From contig DATDSD010000023.1 of assembly GCA_035291405.1 (NCBI GenBank), forward strand, positions 1 to 16,677: 16,677 bases of DNA. Direction: 5' to 3'. Shown here one piece after another: positions 8,344-14,355 of this stretch. How positions within the stretch are numbered: the first letter of the stretch is position 1; every line of letters starts with the position of its first letter. The DNA comes from UBA12026 sp035291405 (lineage in GTDB: Bacteria > Patescibacteriota > Microgenomatia > UBA8517). The position numbers and the translations under genes were made by a program. Under the pieces are notes generated by a model, which saw nothing but the letters and a program-made list of their open reading frames with translations, did no database searches and was not told the origin of the DNA.

Positions 8344-8349
8344 AGTATA
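8344..8349 (-). promoter_or_regulatory. Possible -10 element, 9 nt before mltG
   Basis: TATACT on the minus strand matches 5 of 6 consensus positions and ends 9 nt before the mltG ATG. No -35 resembling TTGACA is found 16-18 bases upstream, so this may be inactive or need another factor. mltG may be transcribed mainly from the promoter before the zinc-ribbon gene. Confidence 0.3.
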
Positions 8350-8547
8350 TCAAACCTCATCTAGAAGTGCTCTTCTATACTTTTTGTTCTTGGTATCATA
8401 AATATAAATTCTGCCACATTTACAAGTTACTTTTTCTCCATATTTATGATTTTCGTGTTTAGCTTTAGCTAGTGGCATTCCACAACCAACACATTTTCCT
8501 TGAGACATTAACCAAGCTTGAATCGGAGCTATTACATTTTTAAACAT
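8350..8547 (-). CDS. Small zinc-ribbon protein, unknown function
   Basis: A 65-residue basic protein with four cysteines arranged as CxxC (C19, C22) and CxC (C42, C44), 19 residues apart, the pattern of a zinc ribbon. The C-terminal part is beta-rich and basic (residues about 45-60), as in small ribbon proteins that bind nucleic acid or larger complexes. There is no membrane segment. No specific family is recognised. It sits between ruvX and mltG, the slot filled in Bacillus by the unrelated small DUF1292 gene yrzB. It has a good promoter of its own, and its ATG is the only one near that promoter. Function is unknown; binding to RNA or the ribosome would be a guess. Confidence 0.82.
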   Translation of the reverse strand: MFKNVIAPIQAWLMSQGKCVGCGMPLAKAKHENHKYGEKVTCKCGRIYIYDTKNKKYRRALLDEV

Positions 8548-8556
8548 ACTAGTTAA

Positions 8557-8583
8557 ATTATACTATAAAGGTGTCTTAGTCAA
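8557..8583 (-). promoter_or_regulatory. Promoter of zinc-ribbon gene and mltG, predicting a leaderless mRNA
   Basis: On the minus strand -35 TTGACT (8583-8578) and a perfect -10 TATAAT (8562-8557) are 15 bases apart, slightly short. The -10 ends 9 nt before the ATG at 8547, so initiation at the usual distance would leave almost no 5' untranslated RNA. The -35 begins 11 bases after the end of ruvX. Confidence 0.65.
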
Positions 8584-8594
8584 CCAACAGAAAG

Positions 8595-8960
8595 TTATCG
8601 ACTATCTAAATAATTTTGAAGCATGATTGTCGCAGCATAAGCATCTTCCATTTCTTTTCTTTTTTTTCTCTTTACTCCCCCCTGAATTGAAAGGGTAATT
8701 GCGTCTATTGAAGTTAACGTTTCATCGTATGTTTCTGCATTTATCTCTTCTGCAAACTTTTTTGATTCGTTGCCCATTTTGTTTTCAGATATTCCTACAA
8801 CCACTTTTTCAACTTCTTCATCTTCAATAATTTTTTTAACAATATTAATTAAACTTTCTTTGTCTTCATATCTGACTACCTTGTAGGGCTCAGCCAACTT
8901 CCCTTCAGAAATAGCCAGTCCCACTTTTCTTCTACCATAGTCAATACCTAAAAATTTCAT
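8595..8960 (-). CDS. ruvX: RuvX/YqgF family nuclease (Holliday junction resolvase-like, 16S rRNA 5'-end maturation)
   Basis: RuvX/YqgF proteins have an RNase H fold and are linked to maturation of the 16S rRNA 5' end and, in some bacteria, to Holliday-junction cleavage. The 121-residue protein is of normal family length. It starts with the GIDYG motif (D7 catalytic), continues with VVVGIS at 53-58, has the YDETLTS segment (E80) and ends with EDAYAA at 106-110 (D107) and the usual QNYLD. The GVKRKKRK stretch at 95-102 is the basic loop common in the family. All three acidic catalytic positions are present. The ATG is 49 nt after the sortase stop; no clear Shine-Dalgarno or promoter is seen there, only AT-rich sequence with a TATAAA about 25 nt upstream. 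Neighbours mltG and alaS match conserved gene order. Confidence 0.95.
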   Translation of the reverse strand: MKFLGIDYGRRKVGLAISEGKLAEPYKVVRYEDKESLINIVKKIIEDEEVEKVVVGISENKMGNESKKFAEEINAETYDETLTSIDAITLSIQGGVKRKKRKEMEDAYAATIMLQNYLDSR

Positions 8961-9009
8961 AATTTTGTTATTTTTTTTAATTTATATTGCTCCAGTATAC
9001 ACTTTATAC

Positions 9010-9669
9010 TTAAGATACCACCCTAGCTCTTACTATCAATCTTTTTGGATTCCTAGGATCACCTGGGGGAACACAAGTGACGAGTGTTATAAACGCATCA
9101 GATGAATTTTGTTCTAAAATTTGTATATCTGTTGGATATATCTCAAATAGTTCTTCAACTTTAAATTTATACGAAATTCCATCATATTCTATAAAAACAT
9201 CATCCCCCTCTTTCAGGCTTGGAAGAGTAGAAAAAATCGCAGTATAATTCTTGGGGTTGTAAAAGATTGGCAGAACAGAATGTCCGAAAATTACGGCGTT
9301 CCCATTTTTCCCGGGAAGAGCTGTCCCCGGGTACTGAATTAAATTTTTCGTTAGATCTTCTCCACCAATTGCAACAATAGCATTTTCGATTTTTAACTTT
9401 GGAATTGAAATTGTATAAAAGGAAACTTTAGAATTACCAAAGTCTTTGTTTTTTGATGCCTCTGGAAACCAATTGGAGGCTTTGGTGAAATCTCCGCCTT
9501 GGTTTTCACTTTTTTGATTTTCTAAAACGAGGGGTGTTAAAAGTGTTTTATATCTACCAGATTCTGTTAATTGATACTCAACGATTGGCCAGACAGAAGA
9601 GATCAAAATTACAATTCCAGAAACTCCTGAAATTAAGGCTGATGCTTTAATTATTTTCCTTCTATTCAT
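9010..9669 (-). CDS. Sortase (cysteine transpeptidase)
   Basis: Sortases cut a surface protein at a sorting motif and join it to cell wall or to another protein outside the membrane. The 219-residue product has an N-terminal membrane anchor (about 8-30), a linker to about 80, and the sortase beta-barrel. The catalytic triad is complete: H130 in VIFGHS, C199 in the TLVTC motif, and R210 in KRLIVRARV. The short form with a bare TLVTC-PPGDPR core suggests a class D/E-like sortase, though the class is uncertain by eye. The ATG overlaps the TGA of the upstream membrane gene as ATGA, so the two are probably translated together. No protein in the window carries an LPxTG-type motif, so its substrates must be encoded elsewhere or use another signal. 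Confidence 0.93.
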   Translation of the reverse strand: MNRRKIIKASALISGVSGIVILISSVWPIVEYQLTESGRYKTLLTPLVLENQKSENQGGDFTKASNWFPEASKNKDFGNSKVSFYTISIPKLKIENAIVAIGGEDLTKNLIQYPGTALPGKNGNAVIFGHSVLPIFYNPKNYTAIFSTLPSLKEGDDVFIEYDGISYKFKVEELFEIYPTDIQILEQNSSDAFITLVTCVPPGDPRNPKRLIVRARVVS

Positions 9670-11750
9670 TGACTTGAAGATATTTCAACAGATATATTTT
9701 TACTTAAATGTGGTAGCGTTCCAAGCTTTCCAGGAAGGAGTGGTTTAATCCTAAACTCTGCACGCACAAATCCTGGAACACTTTCTAAAAAGCTTTCTGC
9801 TAAATTAGGGTATTTACCCACAATTTTTTTGGATATTTCGACAGGGTCAATATTGGGAAGTAAATTGGCAGATATTCTGACATCAAATGAATTATCTTCG
9901 TCTGAGGTTTTAAAATCATAAGTTATTTGATCATTTCGAAGTACAAAACCCGATGGAACTTTGCTTTCGAGACTTTTCTTTGAAATTTCTAACAGTTCGC
10001 CCCTTGAAACAACTGTTCCCTTGACCACCAGTGACAATGATAATTTTAAATTAGTAGCTTCATCACCAACTTTATTACTATAATTTTCTTCTTCAACCTC
10101 ATCAGTTAATGAAGCCTCAACCAAAACCTGATCGGAAGTTATTTTTTCAGATAATTTTTCTTTGGCCTCATCCAATAATTCATCTTTAAGTCCTTTAGCA
10201 ATTTTTTTTCTGTCCTCTTCGGAAACAGCAGAAATTTGTCTACTCGATCCTCCCGAAAAATTATCGGTTATCGTAGCATCAACATCTGCCTTAGGATAGT
10301 TTCCGACTTTCAAGACTTCGTCCTTGGCTAAATTATATTCTGATCCAATACCAACCGCTTCCACTTCAATTGTTGTTGTACCCGGAGAACTTGGAGAAAG
10401 GGCTCCCGAAACAGAAGCGCTTTTTGCGGTTTGAAACTTCAACTCTGATGAAGAAAGAAGAATTGTTCCGGGAGGTAAACTTATAGGAAAAGCTGTTCCA
10501 TTTTGAACTTTAACTGACCCTTTTGCCTTTTCCCCAACAGTTTTGGTTCCCGTCGTTGAGCTTGTTTTTTCGCCACTAACATTTACACTTATTTCCTCTC
10601 CCTTTATATCACTCCCGATTATAAGGGTTGTATTTTCTTCTAATTTTTTAGGTGTTACGTAAAGGCTAACAGTTGCTTTGGGTAGAAACCACCAAAGCAC
10701 AAACCCGATGGCTAAGATTGCCAGAATCAGACTCCCTCCCATTATTAATGGTTTTCCACCAAGAGAGAAATTAATATGTGGTATTTTTAAATTACTCGGA
10801 ATTTTGGGCAAACTCGGCATTGAAAAATTAAATTTGGTTAGACTTGGAAGTTTGGAAGATATCAGCTTTGGTTCCTCAACGACAAAACCCAAATCTTCGG
10901 CTGTAATACCGTTTGGCTCTTCAACATTTTTTACTTCTTCTTCTGGTAGATTCTCTGTTTGGGTTTCAGTTTCTGGTTCTTGAATCTGAGTAACAACCCC
11001 ATGAACCTCTCCCATTTCTGAACCTCCAGCAAGGGCAACTGCCATTATTTTTTTGTTTGGATCCAAAATTTCAACCTTCGGAGTATGCATGAACTTAGAG
11101 TTTCCAATTTTGTTCCAATCGGAATTATTTAAACTTTCCTTTATACTTTCAAGTTCTTGTTCTTTTTGGTTAAAAAGTATTACCCTTGAAGGAAGATTTT
11201 CAACACTAGAACTTAACCTACTTAGTCCCTCAGTAACATCTTCCTCAACAGATACACTTCTAAGGACACTTGTTGTACCTATAAGTTTTCCTAAATTAAA
11301 GATAGAAATATCTAAATTTTCATCACTTATTCCGACGACAATTCCAGAAAGAGGAATTTCGTCTACTTCTCTTATAAAATGGGAGATAGCTTCTGAAAGA
11401 ACTACAAATCCTGAAGGAACCAAGGATAGATCTTGACAAACCTTTTTAAGCTTTTCTAGATATTCTTCCTTAATATTTCCTCCATCAATCCAAGAATTTG
11501 GAACTCCAAAGACAGTTTTTGTTGGATCTGGAACTTCATCGGGCAAACTCTGTGTACAGGAAGAAAGAGAAGCATCAATTGCTTCAATTAAATTACTTTC
11601 AGTTTCCCAGCGAGTTGCGGGGGATGAAGATATTATCTCAACTTTTCCACTTTCAATTTGCCAAATGGCAGAAGTCACCCATTCAGGCTCAATTAAAAGG
11701 GCCCAGAAGTTTTCTTTTTGTTCTTTAGGTTTTGTCAGAAAGTCCAACAT
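9666..11750 (-). CDS. Membrane protein: actin-like (ASKHA/PilM-type) N-terminus fused to baseplate-J-like outer domain
   Basis: No precise family name can be given. The 694-residue protein has three parts. Residues about 15-250 look like a degenerate actin/PilM-type fold: GIVVGISDENLDISIFNLGKL (136-156) aligns with the phosphate-binding strand-turn-strand of FtsA/PilM proteins but lacks the usual DxGxGxT glycines and threonine, and ALAGGSEMG (239-247) resembles the adenosine loop. Residues 250-333 form an acidic then Pro/Ser-rich linker. A single membrane span lies at about 334-356 (ending WWFLPKATV), followed by about 340 outer residues rich in beta, Ser and Thr, of the type annotated as baseplate J-like in Patescibacteria. 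Topology predicts the actin-like part inside. The ATG lies within the end of alaS (26-bp overlap), with a weak GAGA ribosome site. The 3' end overlaps sortase by 4 bp. Domain assignments are by eye. Confidence 0.75.
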   Translation of the reverse strand: MLDFLTKPKEQKENFWALLIEPEWVTSAIWQIESGKVEIISSSPATRWETESNLIEAIDASLSSCTQSLPDEVPDPTKTVFGVPNSWIDGGNIKEEYLEKLKKVCQDLSLVPSGFVVLSEAISHFIREVDEIPLSGIVVGISDENLDISIFNLGKLIGTTSVLRSVSVEEDVTEGLSRLSSSVENLPSRVILFNQKEQELESIKESLNNSDWNKIGNSKFMHTPKVEILDPNKKIMAVALAGGSEMGEVHGVVTQIQEPETETQTENLPEEEVKNVEEPNGITAEDLGFVVEEPKLISSKLPSLTKFNFSMPSLPKIPSNLKIPHINFSLGGKPLIMGGSLILAILAIGFVLWWFLPKATVSLYVTPKKLEENTTLIIGSDIKGEEISVNVSGEKTSSTTGTKTVGEKAKGSVKVQNGTAFPISLPPGTILLSSSELKFQTAKSASVSGALSPSSPGTTTIEVEAVGIGSEYNLAKDEVLKVGNYPKADVDATITDNFSGGSSRQISAVSEEDRKKIAKGLKDELLDEAKEKLSEKITSDQVLVEASLTDEVEEENYSNKVGDEATNLKLSLSLVVKGTVVSRGELLEISKKSLESKVPSGFVLRNDQITYDFKTSDEDNSFDVRISANLLPNIDPVEISKKIVGKYPNLAESFLESVPGFVRAEFRIKPLLPGKLGTLPHLSKNISVEISSSQ

Positions 11751-13437
11751 AAATTCTCAAAATTGTAGATCCAATTTTTTCTTGTTTAATCATTTTAGCA
11801 TGCCCTAAAAGTTTTGTGTTAGTAACGTGTGGACCTCCACAGATTTCTCTTGAAAAATAATTATCTTCCTGCCCAATCGTATAAACTTTTACTTTCTCGC
11901 CATACTTTTCAGCAAAGAAATGTAAAGCCCCCATTTTAATGGCTTTATCGGGAGTTGTCTCAACAACAATTACAGGTAAATCTTCATCAATTTTTTCATT
12001 AACCAAATTAAAAACTGACCTTAATTGTTCATCTGTCAACTTCTCTGGGTATGAAAAATCAAATCTTAATCTTTCATGAGTTATATGGCTACCTTTTTGT
12101 GACACCCCTTCTCCTAATATCTTTCTTAAGGCTGCATGAAGAAGATGAGTTGCTGTATGAAGTTTTGTTGTTTCTTCACTATGATCTTCAAGTCCACCTC
12201 TAAATGTTCCGGAAGATGCAGATCTTGAAGAATTTTTATGTTTCTCAAATTCTATTTTAAATTCTTTCAGGTTAACCTTTTGGCCTTTATCCTTAAAAAG
12301 TTCAACTGTTAACTCAAGTGGAAACCCATAAGATTGGTATAAATCAAAAGCAATTTTACCTGTAATTTTTTCAATTTTATTAATTTCTTTAAGTCCCTTA
12401 TTAAGGGTTAATCTAAATTTAGTTAGTTCATCAAGAATTGTTTTATTATCTGTGATTTTGTCAAAATCATTAATCTTTGTAGCAATTCTTCTAATAAGTC
12501 TTCTTAATACATAACCGTGCATTTTATTTGAAGGAACTACTCCATTTTCTATTAATGCTAAGGATGCTCTTAAATGATCAGAGATAATTCTGTATTTTTG
12601 TTTGTCCTCTTCATAATTCACGCCTGTTGTTTTTTCAAGTTTCTCAATAGTCGGCCAAAATAAATCAGTCTTATAGATATCAGGTTCATTATTAACTGCT
12701 GCCAGTATTCTTTCCAAACCTCCACCAAAATCAATATTTTTTTTGGGAAGTTCTTCCAATTTCCTACTTTTAAGTTTTTTATATTGCATAAAGACAGAAT
12801 TACCTATTTCTAAAAATCTTCCACACTGACAATTTGGATGACATTTTAGTCCAAACTCGGGTCGATGCTCGACTGAATCGAATTCAAAAAAAATTTCAGA
12901 ATCAGGGCCGCCTATCTCTCCCTCGGGCATTTCTTTAGGGGTTCCACTTCTACTCCACCAATTTTCGTTAACACCATAATAAAAAATATGGTCATCGGAT
13001 AATCCTAAACTCTTCCAAATATCATAGGATTCAGTGTCTTTTGGAATCTCTGACGTTCCTTCAAAAAGAGATACATATAGTTTTTCTTTTGGTAATCCTA
13101 ATTCTTTGGTAAAAAATTCCCAAATCCAACCCAGTTGTTCCTTCTTAAAGTAATCTCCCAAACTCCAATTACCAAGCATTTCAAAATAAGTTAAATGTCT
13201 ATTATCTCCAACTTCATCAATATCTACTGTGCGAATTGAAGGCTGAATATCAACCAATCTTGTACCTAATTCATGTTTTTTACCCATCAAATAAGGCACA
13301 ATTGGTTGCATACCGCTTGATGTAAAAAGAGTGGTGGGGTCATTTTCTAAAACTAAAGGAGCAGAAGGAATAATTACATGCCCCACACTTTCAAAAAACT
13401 TTAAATACTTTTTTTTAACTTCACTTGTTGTTGTCAT
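11725..13437 (-). CDS. alaS: Alanyl-tRNA synthetase, short form without C-Ala domain
   Basis: AlaRS charges tRNA-Ala. At 570 residues it is far shorter than the usual 870-880. The class II core is intact: motif 2 region RHLTYFEMLGN (80-90), the NWW pocket (159-161), DFGGGLERI (236-244, amine-binding Asp D236) and the acceptor-recognition segment VPSNKMHGYVLRR (301-313). The zinc-dependent editing centre is kept, with H427, H431, C533 and H537 in HTATH and CGGPH. Compared with E. coli, two parts are missing: the beta-barrel half of the editing domain (residues about 400-425 run straight into HTATH) and the whole C-terminal C-Ala domain. A Cys cluster (C199, C203, C205) sits in an insertion before the EIGNSVFMQY segment. 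E. coli D400, a G3-U70 contact, aligns with Q368. A promoter with inverted repeat lies immediately upstream; the 3' end overlaps the next gene. Confidence 0.96.
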   Translation of the reverse strand: MTTTSEVKKKYLKFFESVGHVIIPSAPLVLENDPTTLFTSSGMQPIVPYLMGKKHELGTRLVDIQPSIRTVDIDEVGDNRHLTYFEMLGNWSLGDYFKKEQLGWIWEFFTKELGLPKEKLYVSLFEGTSEIPKDTESYDIWKSLGLSDDHIFYYGVNENWWSRSGTPKEMPEGEIGGPDSEIFFEFDSVEHRPEFGLKCHPNCQCGRFLEIGNSVFMQYKKLKSRKLEELPKKNIDFGGGLERILAAVNNEPDIYKTDLFWPTIEKLEKTTGVNYEEDKQKYRIISDHLRASLALIENGVVPSNKMHGYVLRRLIRRIATKINDFDKITDNKTILDELTKFRLTLNKGLKEINKIEKITGKIAFDLYQSYGFPLELTVELFKDKGQKVNLKEFKIEFEKHKNSSRSASSGTFRGGLEDHSEETTKLHTATHLLHAALRKILGEGVSQKGSHITHERLRFDFSYPEKLTDEQLRSVFNLVNEKIDEDLPVIVVETTPDKAIKMGALHFFAEKYGEKVKVYTIGQEDNYFSREICGGPHVTNTKLLGHAKMIKQEKIGSTILRIYVGLSDKT

Positions 13438-13446
13438 TGTGGCTAA

Positions 13447-13475
13447 ATTATAGCATCTAAGATGCTAAATCTCAT
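13447..13475 (-). promoter_or_regulatory. alaS promoter, predicting a leaderless mRNA
   Basis: On the minus strand a perfect -10 TATAAT (13452-13447) has a 4-of-6 -35, ATGAGA (13475-13470), 17 bases upstream. The -10 ends 9 nt before the alaS ATG, leaving no room for a Shine-Dalgarno in the transcript. Confidence 0.6.
13451..13467. promoter_or_regulatory. Inverted repeat overlapping the alaS -10 box
   Basis: TAGCATC and GATGCTA are perfect 7-bp arms around a 3-bp centre. The repeat fills most of the -35/-10 spacer and overlaps the first two bases of the -10. A dimeric regulator bound here would exclude RNA polymerase. Because it lies upstream of the start site it cannot act as an RNA hairpin in the alaS transcript. 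It also lies 15 bases past the end of the 80-residue gene, but no T-run follows it, so terminator function is unlikely. Confidence 0.5.
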
Positions 13476-13481
13476 AGTAGA

Positions 13482-13724
13482 TTAAATTTTTTCCTGTCCG
13501 TGAGTTTGGATAGATTTGTCTCTCCTAAACATTTCTGCAATTCCTGTTAATTTATCTGGCCTAATAAGTCCCCCTCCTAAAATTGCATCTTCTAAGATTG
13601 AGTTTAATCTTTTTACTGCTTTTCTTAAATCTAAAATTATAAAAACAACTTGAACACCAACAATAACAAGAAGAACTGTTAAGGTTATTACTACAATTAT
13701 CAAAAGTCTTTGCACTGAGTCCAT
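13482..13724 (-). CDS. Small single-span membrane protein, unknown function
   Basis: An 80-residue protein with one strongly hydrophobic segment (about 7-31, Val/Ile/Leu-rich) at the N-terminus. An amphipathic basic helix follows (DLRKAVKRLNSILEDA, 32-47), then a Gly-containing GGGLIRPDKL turn and a charged tail. The layout resembles DUF948-type membrane proteins, but I cannot assign it firmly. It starts 4 nt after the stop of the RodZ-like gene and is clearly in the same operon as ftsK. No Shine-Dalgarno is visible, so translation by coupling is likely. A role in division or envelope organisation is inferred from neighbours only. Confidence 0.75.
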   Translation of the reverse strand: MDSVQRLLIIVVITLTVLLVIVGVQVVFIILDLRKAVKRLNSILEDAILGGGLIRPDKLTGIAEMFRRDKSIQTHGQEKI

Positions 13725-13728
13725 ATTA

Positions 13729-14349
13729 TTATTCTACTGTAATTTTTCTAATAATTTCAGTTTTCTTACCCGACCTTGAAATACTTATAAATTTTAACTC
13801 TTTTGTATCCTTGGTTATCTCAATTTCAGTTATAAATTTCCCATCCTGATCAAAAATTATTGGTTGATTATTAACTGTTAATATTGCATCTGTAGTTGTT
13901 TTTCCTTCAATCTTTACCTTATTTTGTAGTATTTGTTCATTCTCAACTGGCTTATCAATAATAAGTTCAGGGGGTTTTATAAATTTTACATATTCAATTC
14001 CCAAATAGCCTAAAACAAAAACAAGAAGTATTCCAATCCCTACTGCAAAAGTTAACTTTGGAGACCAAGAAAATTTACCACCAACGTCAGGTTTTGGATT
14101 TATAGTAAGTTTTTTAGGGGGATAATCACGCCGAAGAATTGCATTTGCATTATTTGAAGAAATTCCTAAGGCATTAGCTAAATTTTTTACAAATCCTGAA
14201 ACAACTGGAAATTCTGGTAGATTATCCCAATCGTCCTTTTCTAATTTAAGAATAAATTCTCTTTTTATTTTAGTTAAATTTTCCAATTTAATTAAAGAGA
14301 TATTTTTTTTGACACGAGCCTCTTTTAAAATTTGACCTATTGTATTCAT
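13729..14349 (-). CDS. RodZ-like protein: HTH domain, one membrane span, Ig-like outer domain
   Basis: RodZ-type proteins link cytoskeletal or shape-control machinery to the membrane. The 206-residue product has an Xre/Cro-type helix-turn-helix at about 3-73 (IGQILKEARVKKNISL start, then LEKDDWDNLPEFPVVSGFVK, the signature stretch of the RodZ HTH). A basic linker, a membrane span at about 97-119 and an outer domain from 127 to the end follow. The outer domain has the PPEL..P.....V.IEGKT....LTVN...I..DQDGKF pattern typical of Ig-like glucodextranase-B-type folds rather than the DUF4115 tail of E. coli RodZ. In this family the HTH binds proteins rather than DNA. It lies 6 nt after ftsK and 4 nt before the 80-residue membrane gene. 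No MreB gene is in the window, so partner and exact role are inference. Confidence 0.88.
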   Translation of the reverse strand: MNTIGQILKEARVKKNISLIKLENLTKIKREFILKLEKDDWDNLPEFPVVSGFVKNLANALGISSNNANAILRRDYPPKKLTINPKPDVGGKFSWSPKLTFAVGIGILLVFVLGYLGIEYVKFIKPPELIIDKPVENEQILQNKVKIEGKTTTDAILTVNNQPIIFDQDGKFITEIEITKDTKELKFISISRSGKKTEIIRKITVE

Positions 14350-14355
14350 ATTTAA

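Noticed and set aside
9661..9672. TGA recoded as glycine (SR1/Gracilibacteria-type code)
   Set aside because: TGA ends the 694-residue gene exactly at the sortase ATG and also ends the zinc-ribbon gene. No long reading frame needs TGA read-through.
11053..11436. 127-codon plus-strand open frame
   Set aside because: It is antisense to the actin-like part of the 694-residue protein, has low-complexity Ser/Leu composition and no ribosome site.
11725..13437. alaS as a frameshifted or truncated pseudogene
   Set aside because: The frame is clean through the class II core and the zinc editing residues, and ends in a normal stop overlapped by the next gene. No remnant of C-Ala follows in any frame. 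Short AlaRS is known in this group.
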